The notes under the pieces were generated by a model that was not told the origin of the DNA, did no database searches, and saw nothing but the letters and a program-made list of their open reading frames with translations. The translations under genes were made by a program, and so were the position numbers. Of a DNA stretch of 11,290 bases, positions 1 to 8,427 are shown piece after piece. The stretch spans positions 1 through 11,290 of the forward strand of contig JAFOLN010000141.1 of the NCBI GenBank assembly GCA_017419325.1, given 5' to 3'. Numbering within the stretch: position 1 is the first letter of the stretch; the number at the start of each line of letters is the position of its first letter. This DNA comes from Clostridia bacterium (GTDB taxonomy: Bacteria; Bacillota; Clostridia; Oscillospirales; RGIG577).

Positions 1-34
1 GGCGTTCTTACGATCTCCGGCACGGGCGACATGA
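1..34. repeat. Intragenic direct repeat, copy 1
   Basis: Thirty-four bases coding for GVLTISGTGDM recur at 544-577 with a single difference (base 12, g versus a). The 543-bp period equals 181 codons, so the copies are in frame and mark the start of successive modules of the surface protein. Confidence 0.85.
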
Positions 35-1962
35 AGGAGATCTACGACTACGGTCAGGCCGAGTGGAACGCTGTAAAAGGCGATATAAAGGCCCTCGTCG
101 TGAAGGGAGGGGTCACGTCGATCGCAGATTACGCGTTCTGGGACTGTCAGAATCTGACCCAGGTGAGCCTTCCGCAAAGTCTCGTTTCCATAGGAAAGGC
201 CTCGTTTCTGTACTGCGAGAATATAAGCTCGCTCAAGCTGCCGCCCAACGTGGAGAGTATCGGGGACTGGGCATTCGTACATTGCAAATCGATGCGCGAA
301 ATACATATACCAAAGTCGGTCGCGACGATAGGCGAGACTGTCTTTGAGGGCTGCGAGGCGCTGGAGGATATATATTACGGCGGCTCCGGAAGTGAGTGGG
401 GCACCATAACGTGGGGCAGCGACGACCGTTATCCCGAGGGCATACGTATTCATTACGACGCGGCGTCCGGTACGGTTACGGATGAAGACGGAAAGCTTTC
501 CGGCACCTGCGGTGAAAGCTTAAGCTGGGTGCTTGACGCCTCCGGCGTTCTTACAATCTCCGGCACGGGCGACATGACGGACTTCGAGGACGAAATGTCA
601 ATGCCCTGGTTTGGTGCCGCAGACAGGATACAGCACGTAAAAATCGAGCCGGGAGTCACGGGCGTGGGCAATTATGCCTTTACGTACTGCTACTATATTG
701 AGGACATTGAGCTTTCGCCCGATCTCGTAAGGATAGGCGATTATGCCTTCGAGGCCTGTGTTTCCGTGCGGGAGCTTTTCCTTCCCGCCTCAATTCAGCA
801 CATCGGCACGGACGCTTTTATGAAATGCCATTTTTCGTCCATAACCGTCGGGGAGGGCTGCACGGCCTACCAAAGCCAGAACGACACGCTTTTTACCGGC
901 GATAAGACGACGCTGATTCTTTATGCCACCGGGAAGGACGCCGCGTCCTATAATATACCCGAGGGTGTAAAGACCGTTGCGAACGGCGCGTTTTTCGGCG
1001 GCGACGACTTAAAAAGCGTGACCATCCCGGACGGCGTGCGCGCCATCGGGCAGCAGGCGTTCCAGGACTGCCGGGGGCTTACCGAGATCCGCCTGCCCCA
1101 TAGTCTTAAATCAATAGGCTACTGGGCTTTTTATGACTGCACCTCGCTCAGGGACGTATACTACGACGGAACGCGGTCCGATTGGGACAAGGTACAGCTC
1201 GAAGCGGGCGACACGTCGTTCGTGGGAAAGAGAATGCATTTCAGCGACAACACGACCGGTGAGGGAACGGCATTTTTTGAGATAGGAGAAGCAGTTGGAG
1301 AAGGCACGTGCGGCCCCGACCTTTACTGGCAGAAGGACAGCTCTGGCACGCTCCTTATATACGGAACCGGCTCGACGTACGATTTCAGGCGGACGGGAGT
1401 GTATAACGTGGGTGACGACGATTTCTTCCCCACGTGGATATTCCAAAGCCCCCCGACCCGAAGAGTCGTTATAAGCTCCGGCGTGACGGGCATAGGAAGA
1501 TGCGCGTTCACGGACGTTCCCGATATTATAAAAAAAACGTTCCACGTATACCTGGGATACGTAACGGATATCTATTATGAAGGCACCGAGGAGGAGTGGC
1601 TCGCGTTTGCCGACAACATTTCGGATGCATACAATGAATATCTTGACGGGGCAACGGTGCATACGAACATTCAGATACGCTACGCGGGTGATGAGCCCGA
1701 GCCCGCGGCCAGAGTTTCGGAGCCGACGGTGGACGGGCGCACCGTCACCTTCACGGTAACCGTTTCGGAGGAGGCGTCCGCGTGGTTCGCCGTGTATGAC
1801 GACGGCGGCAGGCTGATAGACGTTGAATACAGGCCTTTGACCGTCGATGAGGAAAACGAGCTTGCGTTTACCTCGGATGATGAAAACGCTTCGCGCTTCT
1901 GTCTGTTCGTGCTGGGGGAGGATTCAATACCCCTGTGCCCGGAATCCGCCGGAGTTTTTTAA
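1..1962 (+). CDS. BspA-like leucine-rich-repeat surface protein, 3' part (5' end outside window)
   Basis: The frame is open from base 1, and its first ten codons (GVLTISGTGD) repeat a motif found inside the protein, so the ATG at 31 is internal and the true start lies upstream. The visible part is built of modules. Each opens with a GTCG..L.W...SG.LTISGTG strand segment, continues with LRR_5-type repeats (pattern I-x-x-x-A-F-x-x-C-x-x-L-x-x-I-x-L-P), and closes with a YYxGxxxEW segment (bases 373, 1159 and 1573). Module A (to about 470) has four repeats. Module B (about 499-1255) has about six, with an inserted DTLFTGDKTTLILY segment. Module C (about 1297-1690) is shortened to one poor repeat. 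The C-terminal domain (about 1696-1959) looks like a beta-sandwich and resembles C-terminal domains common in clostridial surface proteins. No LPXTG, SLH or other C-terminal anchor is seen. Such proteins are usually exported and bind host or polymer ligands. The ligand here is unknown, and a signal peptide cannot be assessed. Confidence 0.85.
   Translation, partial: GVLTISGTGDMKEIYDYGQAEWNAVKGDIKALVVKGGVTSIADYAFWDCQNLTQVSLPQSLVSIGKASFLYCENISSLKLPPNVESIGDWAFVHCKSMREIHIPKSVATIGETVFEGCEALEDIYYGGSGSEWGTITWGSDDRYPEGIRIHYDAASGTVTDEDGKLSGTCGESLSWVLDASGVLTISGTGDMTDFEDEMSMPWFGAADRIQHVKIEPGVTGVGNYAFTYCYYIEDIELSPDLVRIGDYAFEACVSVRELFLPASIQHIGTDAFMKCHFSSITVGEGCTAYQSQNDTLFTGDKTTLILYATGKDAASYNIPEGVKTVANGAFFGGDDLKSVTIPDGVRAIGQQAFQDCRGLTEIRLPHSLKSIGYWAFYDCTSLRDVYYDGTRSDWDKVQLEAGDTSFVGKRMHFSDNTTGEGTAFFEIGEAVGEGTCGPDLYWQKDSSGTLLIYGTGSTYDFRRTGVYNVGDDDFFPTWIFQSPPTRRVVISSGVTGIGRCAFTDVPDIIKKTFHVYLGYVTDIYYEGTEEEWLAFADNISDAYNEYLDGATVHTNIQIRYAGDEPEPAARVSEPTVDGRTVTFTVTVSEEASAWFAVYDDGGRLIDVEYRPLTVDEENELAFTSDDENASRFCLFVLGEDSIPLCPESAGVF
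544..577. repeat. Intragenic direct repeat, copy 2
   Basis: Second copy of the 34-base module-start repeat (33 of 34 bases identical to 1-34). A third, diverged equivalent lies at about 1345-1377 (GTLLIYGTGS) and is recognisable only at protein level. Confidence 0.85.
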
Positions 1963-1987
1963 AGCCTGCCCGAAAAAACGGCCTCGC

Positions 1988-2023
1988 TCCCGGGAGCTTT
2001 ATAAAAAGCTCCCGGGATTTTTT
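1988..2023 (+). terminator. Rho-independent terminator of the surface-protein gene
   Basis: A perfect 13-bp stem (TCCCGGGAGCTTT at 1988-2000 with its complement at 2005-2017) closes on a 4-base loop, ATAA, and is followed by six T at 2018-2023. It starts 25 bases after the stop codon of the surface protein. Confidence 0.95.
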
Positions 2024-2070
2024 ATAAAGCGGGAGCCGCAAAAAAGCCGTGCCGCCGTGCCGGTTCAAAT

Positions 2071-2098
2071 TTGTCTTGCATTTGCGGCGCGTTATATT
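2071..2098 (+). promoter_or_regulatory. Probable sigma-A promoter for the yifB-type gene
   Basis: TTGTCT at 2071-2076, a 16-base spacer and TATATT at 2093-2098 fit the sigma-70/sigma-A consensus at 4 of 6 and 5 of 6 positions. The site lies about 57 bases upstream of the start codon and downstream of the preceding terminator, so the gene needs a promoter here. The -35 is weak. Confidence 0.5.
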
Positions 2099-2155
2099 TA
2101 AAATTAAATTGGATTACGGCACATAACCGACAATAAATTCCTGCGAGGTGGTCAC

Positions 2156-3691
2156 ATGCCTTCAAATGTTTTAAGTCTCGCCTTAAGCGGCATTGACGCG
2201 ATAAAAATAAACGTGGAAACGGACACGGCGAACGCCATACCCGCGTTCGAGATAGTGGGTCTTCCCGACGCGGCGGTGAAGGAGTCAAGAGAGAGGGTAA
2301 AGCTTGCGCTCCGTAACAGCAGGCTATACTTCCCCATAGCGCGCCTCACCGTGAACCTTGCGCCCGGCGGCGTAAAGAAGGAGGGCCCCATATACGACCT
2401 GCCCATAGCCGTGGGCATAATGCTCCTTGAGGGGCGAATAGACGCCTCCGCCACAGAGAAGGCCGCCTTCGTGGGCGAGCTTTCGCTTGACGGCAGGGTG
2501 TGCCGCATAGACGGGGTGCTCCCCATGACGATAGGCGCAATGAAGATGGGCATAGAGCGGCTCTTCGTGCCCTATGAGAATATGCGCGAGGCGTCGGCCG
2601 TCGCGGGCATAGAGGTCTACGGCGTAAAGAACCTAAACGAGCTTTACGCGCATCTCCTCGGGCAGGAGATGATTTCCCCCGCCGAGAACGTGCCCTTTGA
2701 GATAAGCGACCCGTCGGAAATACTTGGCGACTTCTCCGAGGTACGCGGGCAGGACAGCGTAAAGCGCGGCCTTGAGATTGCCTGCTCCGGCTTTCACAAC
2801 GTGCTTATGATAGGCTCGCCGGGCAGCGGCAAGAGCATGCTTGCAAAGCGCATACCGACGATAATGCCGCCCATCACCTTTGAGGAGGCCATCGACGTAA
2901 CACAGGTGTACTCCGTTGCGGGCATGCTTTCGGAGAACTCGCCCATGATATCCATAAGACCTTTCCGTTCGCCCCATCACACCGTATCGGCGGTGGGGCT
3001 TTCCGGCGGCGGCAAGATTCCGCGCCCCGGTGAGGTGTCCCTTGCCCATCACGGCGTGCTGTTTCTTGACGAGCTGCCCGAATTTCAGAAGAACGCCCTT
3101 GAGATACTGCGCCAGCCCCTTGAGGACGGCAAGGTGACCATAACCCGCGTGGGCGGCACCATAACATACCCCTGCGACTTCATGCTTGTGTGCGCCATGA
3201 ACCCCTGCCGCTGCGGGTACCTCGGCCATCCCACGAGAAAATGCACCTGCTCGGAGCTTTCCGTAACGAAGTATCTTTCGAAGATATCGGGCCCCCTTCT
3301 CGACAGAATAGACCTGCATCTTGAAACGGCCCCCGTGCCCTATGAGGCGCTCTCCTCGAGGGAGGCGGCCGAGACGTCTAAGCGGGTGCTCGAGCGCGTG
3401 AACCGCGCCCGCGAGATACAAAAGGAGCGTTTCCGCGGCACGTCCACACGCTTTAACGGCAGGCTTACGTCCTCGCAGATACGCGAGTTCTGCCGCCTCG
3501 GCGAAAAGGAGAACGAGGTCATGAAGAACGCATTCGAGAAGCTGTCCCTTTCCGCCCGCGCCCACGACAAGATACTGAGAGTGTCGCGGACGATAGCCGA
3601 CCTTGACGGCAAGGCGGACATAGAGGTAAAGCACATCCTTGAGGCCATCTCATACCGGAGCCTTGACAGGAAGTATTTTTCGGGGATGTGA
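2156..3691 (+). CDS. yifB: YifB/ComM-family Mg-chelatase-like AAA+ ATPase
   Basis: The 511-residue length is normal for the family. An N-terminal ChlI-like Lon-S5-fold domain (about 1-170) carries the signature FEIVGLPDAAVKESRERV at 31-48. The Mg_chelatase AAA+ core (about 185-395) has Walker A GSPGSGKS at 220-227, Walker B VLFLDE at 301-306, the AMNPCRCGY block with cysteines 346, 351, 353, 363 and 365, which resembles a zinc site, and the LLDRIDL arginine-finger motif at 381-387. A C-terminal helical lid domain (about 400-505) follows. The ATG has a GAGGTG ribosome binding site (2145-2150) five bases upstream, and the protein begins exactly where family members do. Haemophilus and Vibrio ComM is a hexameric helicase that promotes branch migration during natural transformation. 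The role in Clostridia is less clear. The gene sits alone here, with no dprA or topA in view. Confidence 0.95.
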   Translation: MPSNVLSLALSGIDAIKINVETDTANAIPAFEIVGLPDAAVKESRERVKLALRNSRLYFPIARLTVNLAPGGVKKEGPIYDLPIAVGIMLLEGRIDASATEKAAFVGELSLDGRVCRIDGVLPMTIGAMKMGIERLFVPYENMREASAVAGIEVYGVKNLNELYAHLLGQEMISPAENVPFEISDPSEILGDFSEVRGQDSVKRGLEIACSGFHNVLMIGSPGSGKSMLAKRIPTIMPPITFEEAIDVTQVYSVAGMLSENSPMISIRPFRSPHHTVSAVGLSGGGKIPRPGEVSLAHHGVLFLDELPEFQKNALEILRQPLEDGKVTITRVGGTITYPCDFMLVCAMNPCRCGYLGHPTRKCTCSELSVTKYLSKISGPLLDRIDLHLETAPVPYEALSSREAAETSKRVLERVNRAREIQKERFRGTSTRFNGRLTSSQIREFCRLGEKENEVMKNAFEKLSLSARAHDKILRVSRTIADLDGKADIEVKHILEAISYRSLDRKYFSGM

Positions 3692-3775
3692 GTTTCACCA
3701 TGGGAAATACGTAAATTTGCGGCGGTTTTGATATTCGGGGCCGCATTATATGCAAAAATGAACTAAAAACAGCAG

Positions 3776-3793
3776 AAAAATCGGTGATTTTTT
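3776..3793 (+). terminator. Weak candidate terminator after the yifB-type gene
   Basis: A 7-bp AT-rich stem (AAAAATC 3776-3782 with GATTTTT 3786-3792) closes on a 3-base loop and ends in a T run. It has only one G-C pair, so its stability is doubtful. Another GC-richer arm pair (TGCGGC 3718-3723 and GCCGCA 3740-3745) has no T tract. Neither is a clear terminator. Confidence 0.3.
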
Positions 3794-3853
3794 ATAAAAA
3801 TGAAAGAAATCGCGTGAAAACGCGCAAAAGAAAATTTTTTCGTTAAAAAAGTA

Positions 3854-3882
3854 TTTACTTATATAAATAAAAATGATAAAAT
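3854..3882 (+). promoter_or_regulatory. Sigma-A promoter with extended -10 for nifJ
   Basis: TTTACT at 3854-3859, a 17-base spacer and TGATAAAAT (TG at 3874-3875, -10 hexamer TAAAAT at 3877-3882) form a good extended -10 promoter inside a very AT-rich segment. The predicted transcript start, near 3889, leaves a leader of about 55 bases before the GTG start. Confidence 0.75.
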
Positions 3883-3943
3883 GCAGTCACAATGTTATTT
3901 TACAATGGGATTTTATATCCGAATAGTTTAGGAGGTATTTCAC

Positions 3944-6900
3944 GTGGCGAGAGCTAAAAAAACTATGGACGGCAATACCGCGGCGGCGTGGGTGTCGTAC
4001 CCGTTTTCTGAGGTTGCCGCAATATTCCCCATCACCCCTTCTTCCGTAATGGCAGAACTTACGGACGAATGGGCGGCAAATGGCAAAAAGAATTTATTCG
4101 GTCAGGAAGTTAAGGTCGTTGAGATGCAGTCGGAGGGCGGCGCAGCAGGCGCGCTGCACGGCTCGCTTGCATCCGGTGCGCTTACTACGACTTATACGGC
4201 TTCACAGGGTCTGCTCCTTATGATACCGAATCTTTACAAGATAGCAGGCGAGATGCTCCCCGCCGTACTCAACGTATCGGCAAGAGCAATATCCACTCAT
4301 GCGCTCTCCATTTTCGGCGACCATTCCGACGTTATGGCATGCCGTCAGACGGGCTTTGCTCTGCTTTGCTCGAACGACGCGCAGGAGGTCATGGACCTCG
4401 GCGCAGTAGCGCATCTTTCCGCTATAAAGGGAAGAGTTCCCTTCATACACTTCTTTGACGGCTTCAGAACCTCTCACGAGATATCGAAGATCGAAGTATG
4501 GGACGATGAGGACTTAAGAGATATGCTCGACTTTGATGCGGTTGACGCGTTCAGAAAGTCTTCCATGAACCCCGAGCGTCCGATACTCAGAGGTACCGCT
4601 CAGAACCCCGACATATTCTTCCAGGCAAGCGAGGCGTCGAACCGCTTCTACATGGCGCTCCCCGCACTTGTTCAGGAATACATGGACAAGGTAAACGCGA
4701 AGATAGGCACGAACTACAAGCTGTTCAACTACTACGGCGCCCCCGACGCAGAGCGCGTTATCATAGCGATGGGCTCCGTATGCGACACCATCGAAGAGAC
4801 GATAGATTACCTGAACGCAAGAGGCGAAAAGGTGGGTCTTCTCAAGGTAAGACTTTACAGACCCTTCTCCGTTGAGCATTTCTTAAAGGAACTCCCCGCA
4901 AGCGCGAAGAAGATAGCCGTTCTCGACAGAACGAAGGAGCCCGGCTCCATCGGCGAGCCCCTTTATCTTGACGTATGCGCTGCATTCGCAGGCAAGAAGG
5001 ACGCTCCCGTTATCGTAAACGGCCGCTACGGTCTCGGCTCGAAGGACACCACGCCTTCCCACATCTTAAGCGTATACGAGAACTTAAAGGCCGAAGCTCC
5101 GAAGGCGAACTTCACCATCTCCATCGTGGACGACGTAACGAACCTTTCGCTCCCCGTTACCGAGGATATCGACACCGCTCCCGAGGGCACCATCTCCTGC
5201 AAGTTCTGGGGTCTCGGCTCCGACGGTACGGTAGGCGCGAACAAGAACTCCATAAAGATAATCGGCGACAACACCGATATGTACGCTCAGGCTTACTTCT
5301 CGTATGACTCGAAGAAGTCCGGCGGCATCACCACGTCGCATCTGAGATTCGGCAAGAAGCCGATAAAGTCCACCTATCTTATCGACAAGGCTGACTTCGT
5401 TGCATGCCACAACCAGAGCTACGTTTACAAGTATGACATGATAGGCGACATTAAGCCCGGCGGAACCTTCCTTCTCAACACCGTATGGAAGGAAAGCGAG
5501 CTTGACGAAAAGCTCCCCGGCGAGATGAAGGCTTACATCGCAAACAACAACATAAACTTCTACATCGTTGACGGCGTTAAGATAGCAAGAGAGCTTGGCC
5601 TCGGCAACCGCATAAACATGGTGCTTCAGGCTGCGTTCTTCAAGCTTGCCAACATAATCCCGATTGACGACGCAGTTAAATACATGAAGGCTGCAGTTGA
5701 AAAGACCTACGGCGCAAAGGGCGACAAGGTCGTAAAGATGAACTGCGACGCTATCGACCGCGGCGTTTCCAGCGCGAAGAAGGTAAACGTTCCCGAGTCG
5801 TGGAAGAACGCAAAGGCAGAGGCTCCCGTAAAGAAGGATGTTCCCGAGTTCATCGAGAAGATACTCATGCCCGTAACTCACTTAAAGGGCGACAAGCTCC
5901 CCGTTTCCACCTTCATGGGACGTGAGGACGGTCATCTTGAGGTGGGCAGCGCGGCTTACGAGAAGCGCGGCATCGCAGTTGACGTTCCCGAATGGACTCC
6001 CGAGAACTGCGCACAGTGCAACCGCTGCGCAATCGTTTGTCCCCACGCGGCTATCCGCCCGATAGTTTACACGGCGGACGAGGCAGCAAAGGCTCCCGCA
6101 GACACGAAGTACGCTCCCAAGTTTGTAGGCAAGGGCGTTGACGGTCTTCAGTTCTCCATCTCGGTTTCCCCGCTCGACTGCACGGGCTGCGGCAACTGCG
6201 CTAATATCTGCCCCGGCAACAAGGGCGGCAAGGCGCTCACCATGAAGCCCATCGAAAGCCAGATGCCCCAGCAGGCAGCTTATGACTACGCAGTTAAGCT
6301 TGCACCCAAGGAGCTTCCCTTCGCAAGAGATACCGTTAAGGGTTCGCAGTTCGTTCAGCCGCTGCTCGAATACTCCGGCGCATGTGCAGGCTGCGGCGAG
6401 ACTCCTTACGCAAAGCTCGTAACTCAGCTCTTCGGCGAGAGAGCATATATAGCAAACGCAACCGGCTGCTCGTCCATCTGGGGCGGCTCGGCACCCTCCA
6501 CTCCGTACACGAAGAACCACGACGGACGCGGCCCCGCATGGTCCAACTCCCTGTTCGAGGATAACGCGGAGTACGGTCTCGGCATGTACATCGGCGCAGA
6601 GCACATCCGCGCACGTCTTACCGGCATAGCCGACGCTCTGGCACAGTCCAGCGGCGACGCGGCTCTGGCAAAGCTTGTTTCCGAATGGAAGGACGCTGCA
6701 AAGAACAGCAAGACCTCCATGGATAAGACGGCTGAGCTTGTTGCGGCTCTGGAAGCATACGCTCCGAAGAACGACACCGAGAAGGCTCAGAAGGCTGAGC
6801 TCTTAAAGGATAAGGAATACATGGCTAAGAAGTCCATGTGGATATTCGGCGGCGACGGCTGGGCATACGATATCGGCTTCGGCGGTCTCGACCATGTAAT

Positions 6901-7477
6901 CGCATCCGGCGAGAACGTAAACATCCTCGTATTCGATACCGAGGTTTATTCCAATACGGGCGGCCAGTCCTCCAAGTCCACCCCGAGAGGCGCCGTTGCT
7001 CAGTTCGCGGCTGCCGGCAAGGCTAACAGAAAGAAGGACTTAGCAGGCATAGCAATGTCCTACGGCAACGTATACGTAGCGTCCATCGCTATGGGCTCCG
7101 ACTACAACCAGTGCGTAAAGGCGCTCGTTGAGGCAGAGAGCTATGAAGGCCCCTCCATCATCATCGCATACGCAACGTGCATCAACCACGGTATGACGGC
7201 AGGCATGGGCTTCGCACAGCGCGAGACTAAGGCGGCTGTTGAGTCGGGCTACTGGTTCAACTTCCGTTACGACCCGAGAAAGAAGGCGACCGGCGAGAAT
7301 CCGTTCACCCTTGACTCCAAGGCTCCCACGAAGCCGTACCGCGACTTCATCGGTTCTCAGGTTCGTTACACCTCGCTCGTAAGAAACTTCCCCGAGCGTG
7401 CAAAGGTACTCTTCGAGTACGCAGAGCAGGATTCGAGAGAGCGGTATGAAGCTTTAAAGAAGCTTGCAGAGCAGTAA
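3944..7477 (+). CDS. nifJ: Pyruvate:ferredoxin (flavodoxin) oxidoreductase, single-chain
   Basis: This cytoplasmic enzyme oxidatively decarboxylates pyruvate with CoA to acetyl-CoA and CO2 and passes electrons to ferredoxin. Its 1177 residues match NifJ-type enzymes. The order is an N-terminal pyrimidine-binding domain (1-250), domain II (about 260-370), the gamma-type domain (about 420-620), an EKR segment (673-675), two [4Fe-4S] motifs (Cys 689/692/695/699 and 746/749/752/756) and the thiamine-diphosphate domain (about 800-1110). Thr31, Glu64 and Arg114 fall at the same numbers as the Desulfovibrio africanus active-site residues. The proximal-cluster cysteines 814, 817, 842 and 1079 match that enzyme's pattern. 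The GDGWAYDIG and NTGGQ segments (970-978, 1004-1008) bind the diphosphate and metal. The GTG start is set by a strong GGAGG at 3931-3935, eight bases upstream. The gene appears monocistronic, between its own promoter and a terminator. Use with hydrogenase or ferredoxin-NAD oxidoreductases is inferred, since none is in view. Confidence 0.97.
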   Translation: MARAKKTMDGNTAAAWVSYPFSEVAAIFPITPSSVMAELTDEWAANGKKNLFGQEVKVVEMQSEGGAAGALHGSLASGALTTTYTASQGLLLMIPNLYKIAGEMLPAVLNVSARAISTHALSIFGDHSDVMACRQTGFALLCSNDAQEVMDLGAVAHLSAIKGRVPFIHFFDGFRTSHEISKIEVWDDEDLRDMLDFDAVDAFRKSSMNPERPILRGTAQNPDIFFQASEASNRFYMALPALVQEYMDKVNAKIGTNYKLFNYYGAPDAERVIIAMGSVCDTIEETIDYLNARGEKVGLLKVRLYRPFSVEHFLKELPASAKKIAVLDRTKEPGSIGEPLYLDVCAAFAGKKDAPVIVNGRYGLGSKDTTPSHILSVYENLKAEAPKANFTISIVDDVTNLSLPVTEDIDTAPEGTISCKFWGLGSDGTVGANKNSIKIIGDNTDMYAQAYFSYDSKKSGGITTSHLRFGKKPIKSTYLIDKADFVACHNQSYVYKYDMIGDIKPGGTFLLNTVWKESELDEKLPGEMKAYIANNNINFYIVDGVKIARELGLGNRINMVLQAAFFKLANIIPIDDAVKYMKAAVEKTYGAKGDKVVKMNCDAIDRGVSSAKKVNVPESWKNAKAEAPVKKDVPEFIEKILMPVTHLKGDKLPVSTFMGREDGHLEVGSAAYEKRGIAVDVPEWTPENCAQCNRCAIVCPHAAIRPIVYTADEAAKAPADTKYAPKFVGKGVDGLQFSISVSPLDCTGCGNCANICPGNKGGKALTMKPIESQMPQQAAYDYAVKLAPKELPFARDTVKGSQFVQPLLEYSGACAGCGETPYAKLVTQLFGERAYIANATGCSSIWGGSAPSTPYTKNHDGRGPAWSNSLFEDNAEYGLGMYIGAEHIRARLTGIADALAQSSGDAALAKLVSEWKDAAKNSKTSMDKTAELVAALEAYAPKNDTEKAQKAELLKDKEYMAKKSMWIFGGDGWAYDIGFGGLDHVIASGENVNILVFDTEVYSNTGGQSSKSTPRGAVAQFAAAGKANRKKDLAGIAMSYGNVYVASIAMGSDYNQCVKALVEAESYEGPSIIIAYATCINHGMTAGMGFAQRETKAAVESGYWFNFRYDPRKKATGENPFTLDSKAPTKPYRDFIGSQVRYTSLVRNFPERAKVLFEYAEQDSRERYEALKKLAEQ

Positions 7478-7490
7478 TAAATTAAAATAA

Positions 7491-7523
7491 AAATCGCCAA
7501 GGCAACGCCTTGGCGATTTTTTT
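7491..7523. terminator. Bidirectional rho-independent terminator
   Basis: A 13-bp perfect stem (AAATCGCCAAGGC 7491-7503 with its complement 7507-7519) closes on a 3-base loop AAC. It is followed by a T run on the plus strand (to 7523) and, read on the minus strand, by TTTTTATTTT. It ends nifJ from the left and the convergent radical SAM operon from the right. Confidence 0.93.
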
Positions 7524-7538
7524 ATATATGCGGCGCCC

Positions 7539-8417
7539 TCAGAGCGAGGTCTTGCGGCTCCTCACATACGCAAGCCTTTCCATGTCTCCGTGCTTTATCT
7601 CATATTCAAGCGACGCGATGATGCGCGGCTTTCTTTCGAGGAAATCCGGCCCCGTAAGCTGCGCGCCGGAGGTGTGGTGAGTTATAAAATAGCAGTCGCA
7701 GGTGAGGTTTTCAACGAAGGTCTTAAGCTCCGCAAGCATTTCCGCCTCGGACAGCGGCTCGAATTCGCCGCGCCGCGCCTGTGTAAGAAGCGGCGTGCCC
7801 TCGAAGAGCGTAAGCCCGCCGGTGCCCACCACCATGGGGTTAAGGCTGCTGAAAACCTTCGCGGAGTTTACGGCGTGGTCATGGCTTAATTCCTTCCCCC
7901 CCGCGCCGTTTAAAAACGTCATCCAGTAATCTATGCCCGCCGCCTCAAGCTTGCGGCACTGCTCTGTAATATCGGCCGCGCGGTAGCCCTTGTTTATGCG
8001 CTCAAGCGTCCTGTCGTCGCCGCTTTCAACGCCCAGCGATATTTCGCGAAGCCCCAGCTCCCGTAAGCCTTTAAGCTCGCTTACCGTCTTGTTCTTTATA
8101 TCGGTCACCCGCATTGCGGCGTAGATGTATTCCATCTTCGGGAGATACCTGTTTATCATTTCAAGTATGGGGGCAAGCTTGTCATACGTCATGCAGAGCG
8201 GGTTTGCGGAGAGAAGCTGTATCGTCTTTGCGTCGGGCGAAAGCATCGCAAGCTCACGAAGGTCCTCCTCTATCCACTCTGTCGGCTGCAGGCGAAACGG
8301 CACGTCGCGGTACATCGTGCAGAATTTGCAGCTGTTATGCGTGCAGCCCTGCGTTATCTGAAGCAGGGGGAACGTGGGCCAATATGGGTTTCTGTAAACC
8401 GTGTCCGTAAAATGCAT
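7539..8417 (-). CDS. Radical SAM protein with CX4CX2C cluster motif
   Basis: A 292-residue protein with a radical SAM TIM-barrel pattern. The cluster motif near the N-terminus is Cys25-x4-Cys30-x2-Cys33, with Phe32 before the last cysteine. Most family members use CX3CX2C, but a subset of uncharacterised clostridial radical SAM proteins (GCSHxxCxFC type) uses this spacing. GVESGDDRTLERINKGY at 129-145 is the usual strand-4/helix region. No SPASM, B12 or TRAM domain is present, and the substrate is unknown. The ATG has AAGGAG six bases upstream, and that ribosome binding site overlaps the stop codon of the nitroreductase gene. The two genes lie 10 bases apart and almost certainly share a transcript. 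It could be a tRNA, cofactor or peptide modifier; the sequence does not decide. Confidence 0.9.
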   Translation of the reverse strand: MHFTDTVYRNPYWPTFPLLQITQGCTHNSCKFCTMYRDVPFRLQPTEWIEEDLRELAMLSPDAKTIQLLSANPLCMTYDKLAPILEMINRYLPKMEYIYAAMRVTDIKNKTVSELKGLRELGLREISLGVESGDDRTLERINKGYRAADITEQCRKLEAAGIDYWMTFLNGAGGKELSHDHAVNSAKVFSSLNPMVVGTGGLTLFEGTPLLTQARRGEFEPLSEAEMLAELKTFVENLTCDCYFITHHTSGAQLTGPDFLERKPRIIASLEYEIKHGDMERLAYVRSRKTSL

Positions 8418-8427
8418 ATGCTTCTCC

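Noticed and set aside
31..33. ATG at 31 as the start of the LRR protein
   Set aside because: Bases 1-30 are in frame and encode the conserved GVLTISGTGD module motif, and there is no ribosome binding site before 31. The gene begins upstream of the window.
1297..1690. Frameshift or pseudogene in the third LRR module
   Set aside because: The module is short and irregular, but the frame stays open and the YYEGTEEEW end and C-terminal domain remain in phase. Loss of repeats explains it better than a frameshift.
2633..3634. 333-codon open frame on the minus strand inside the yifB-type gene
   Set aside because: It is antisense to a clearly recognised ATPase, has no family-like motifs and shows low-complexity composition. 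It follows from biased third-position use in the sense gene.
5084..6604. Two long minus-strand frames (5084-5881 and 5882-6604) inside nifJ
   Set aside because: They lie in one reading frame separated by a stop and are fully antisense to conserved PFOR domains. The translations are rich in Cys, Val and Leu without a recognisable fold. They are shadows of strong codon bias.
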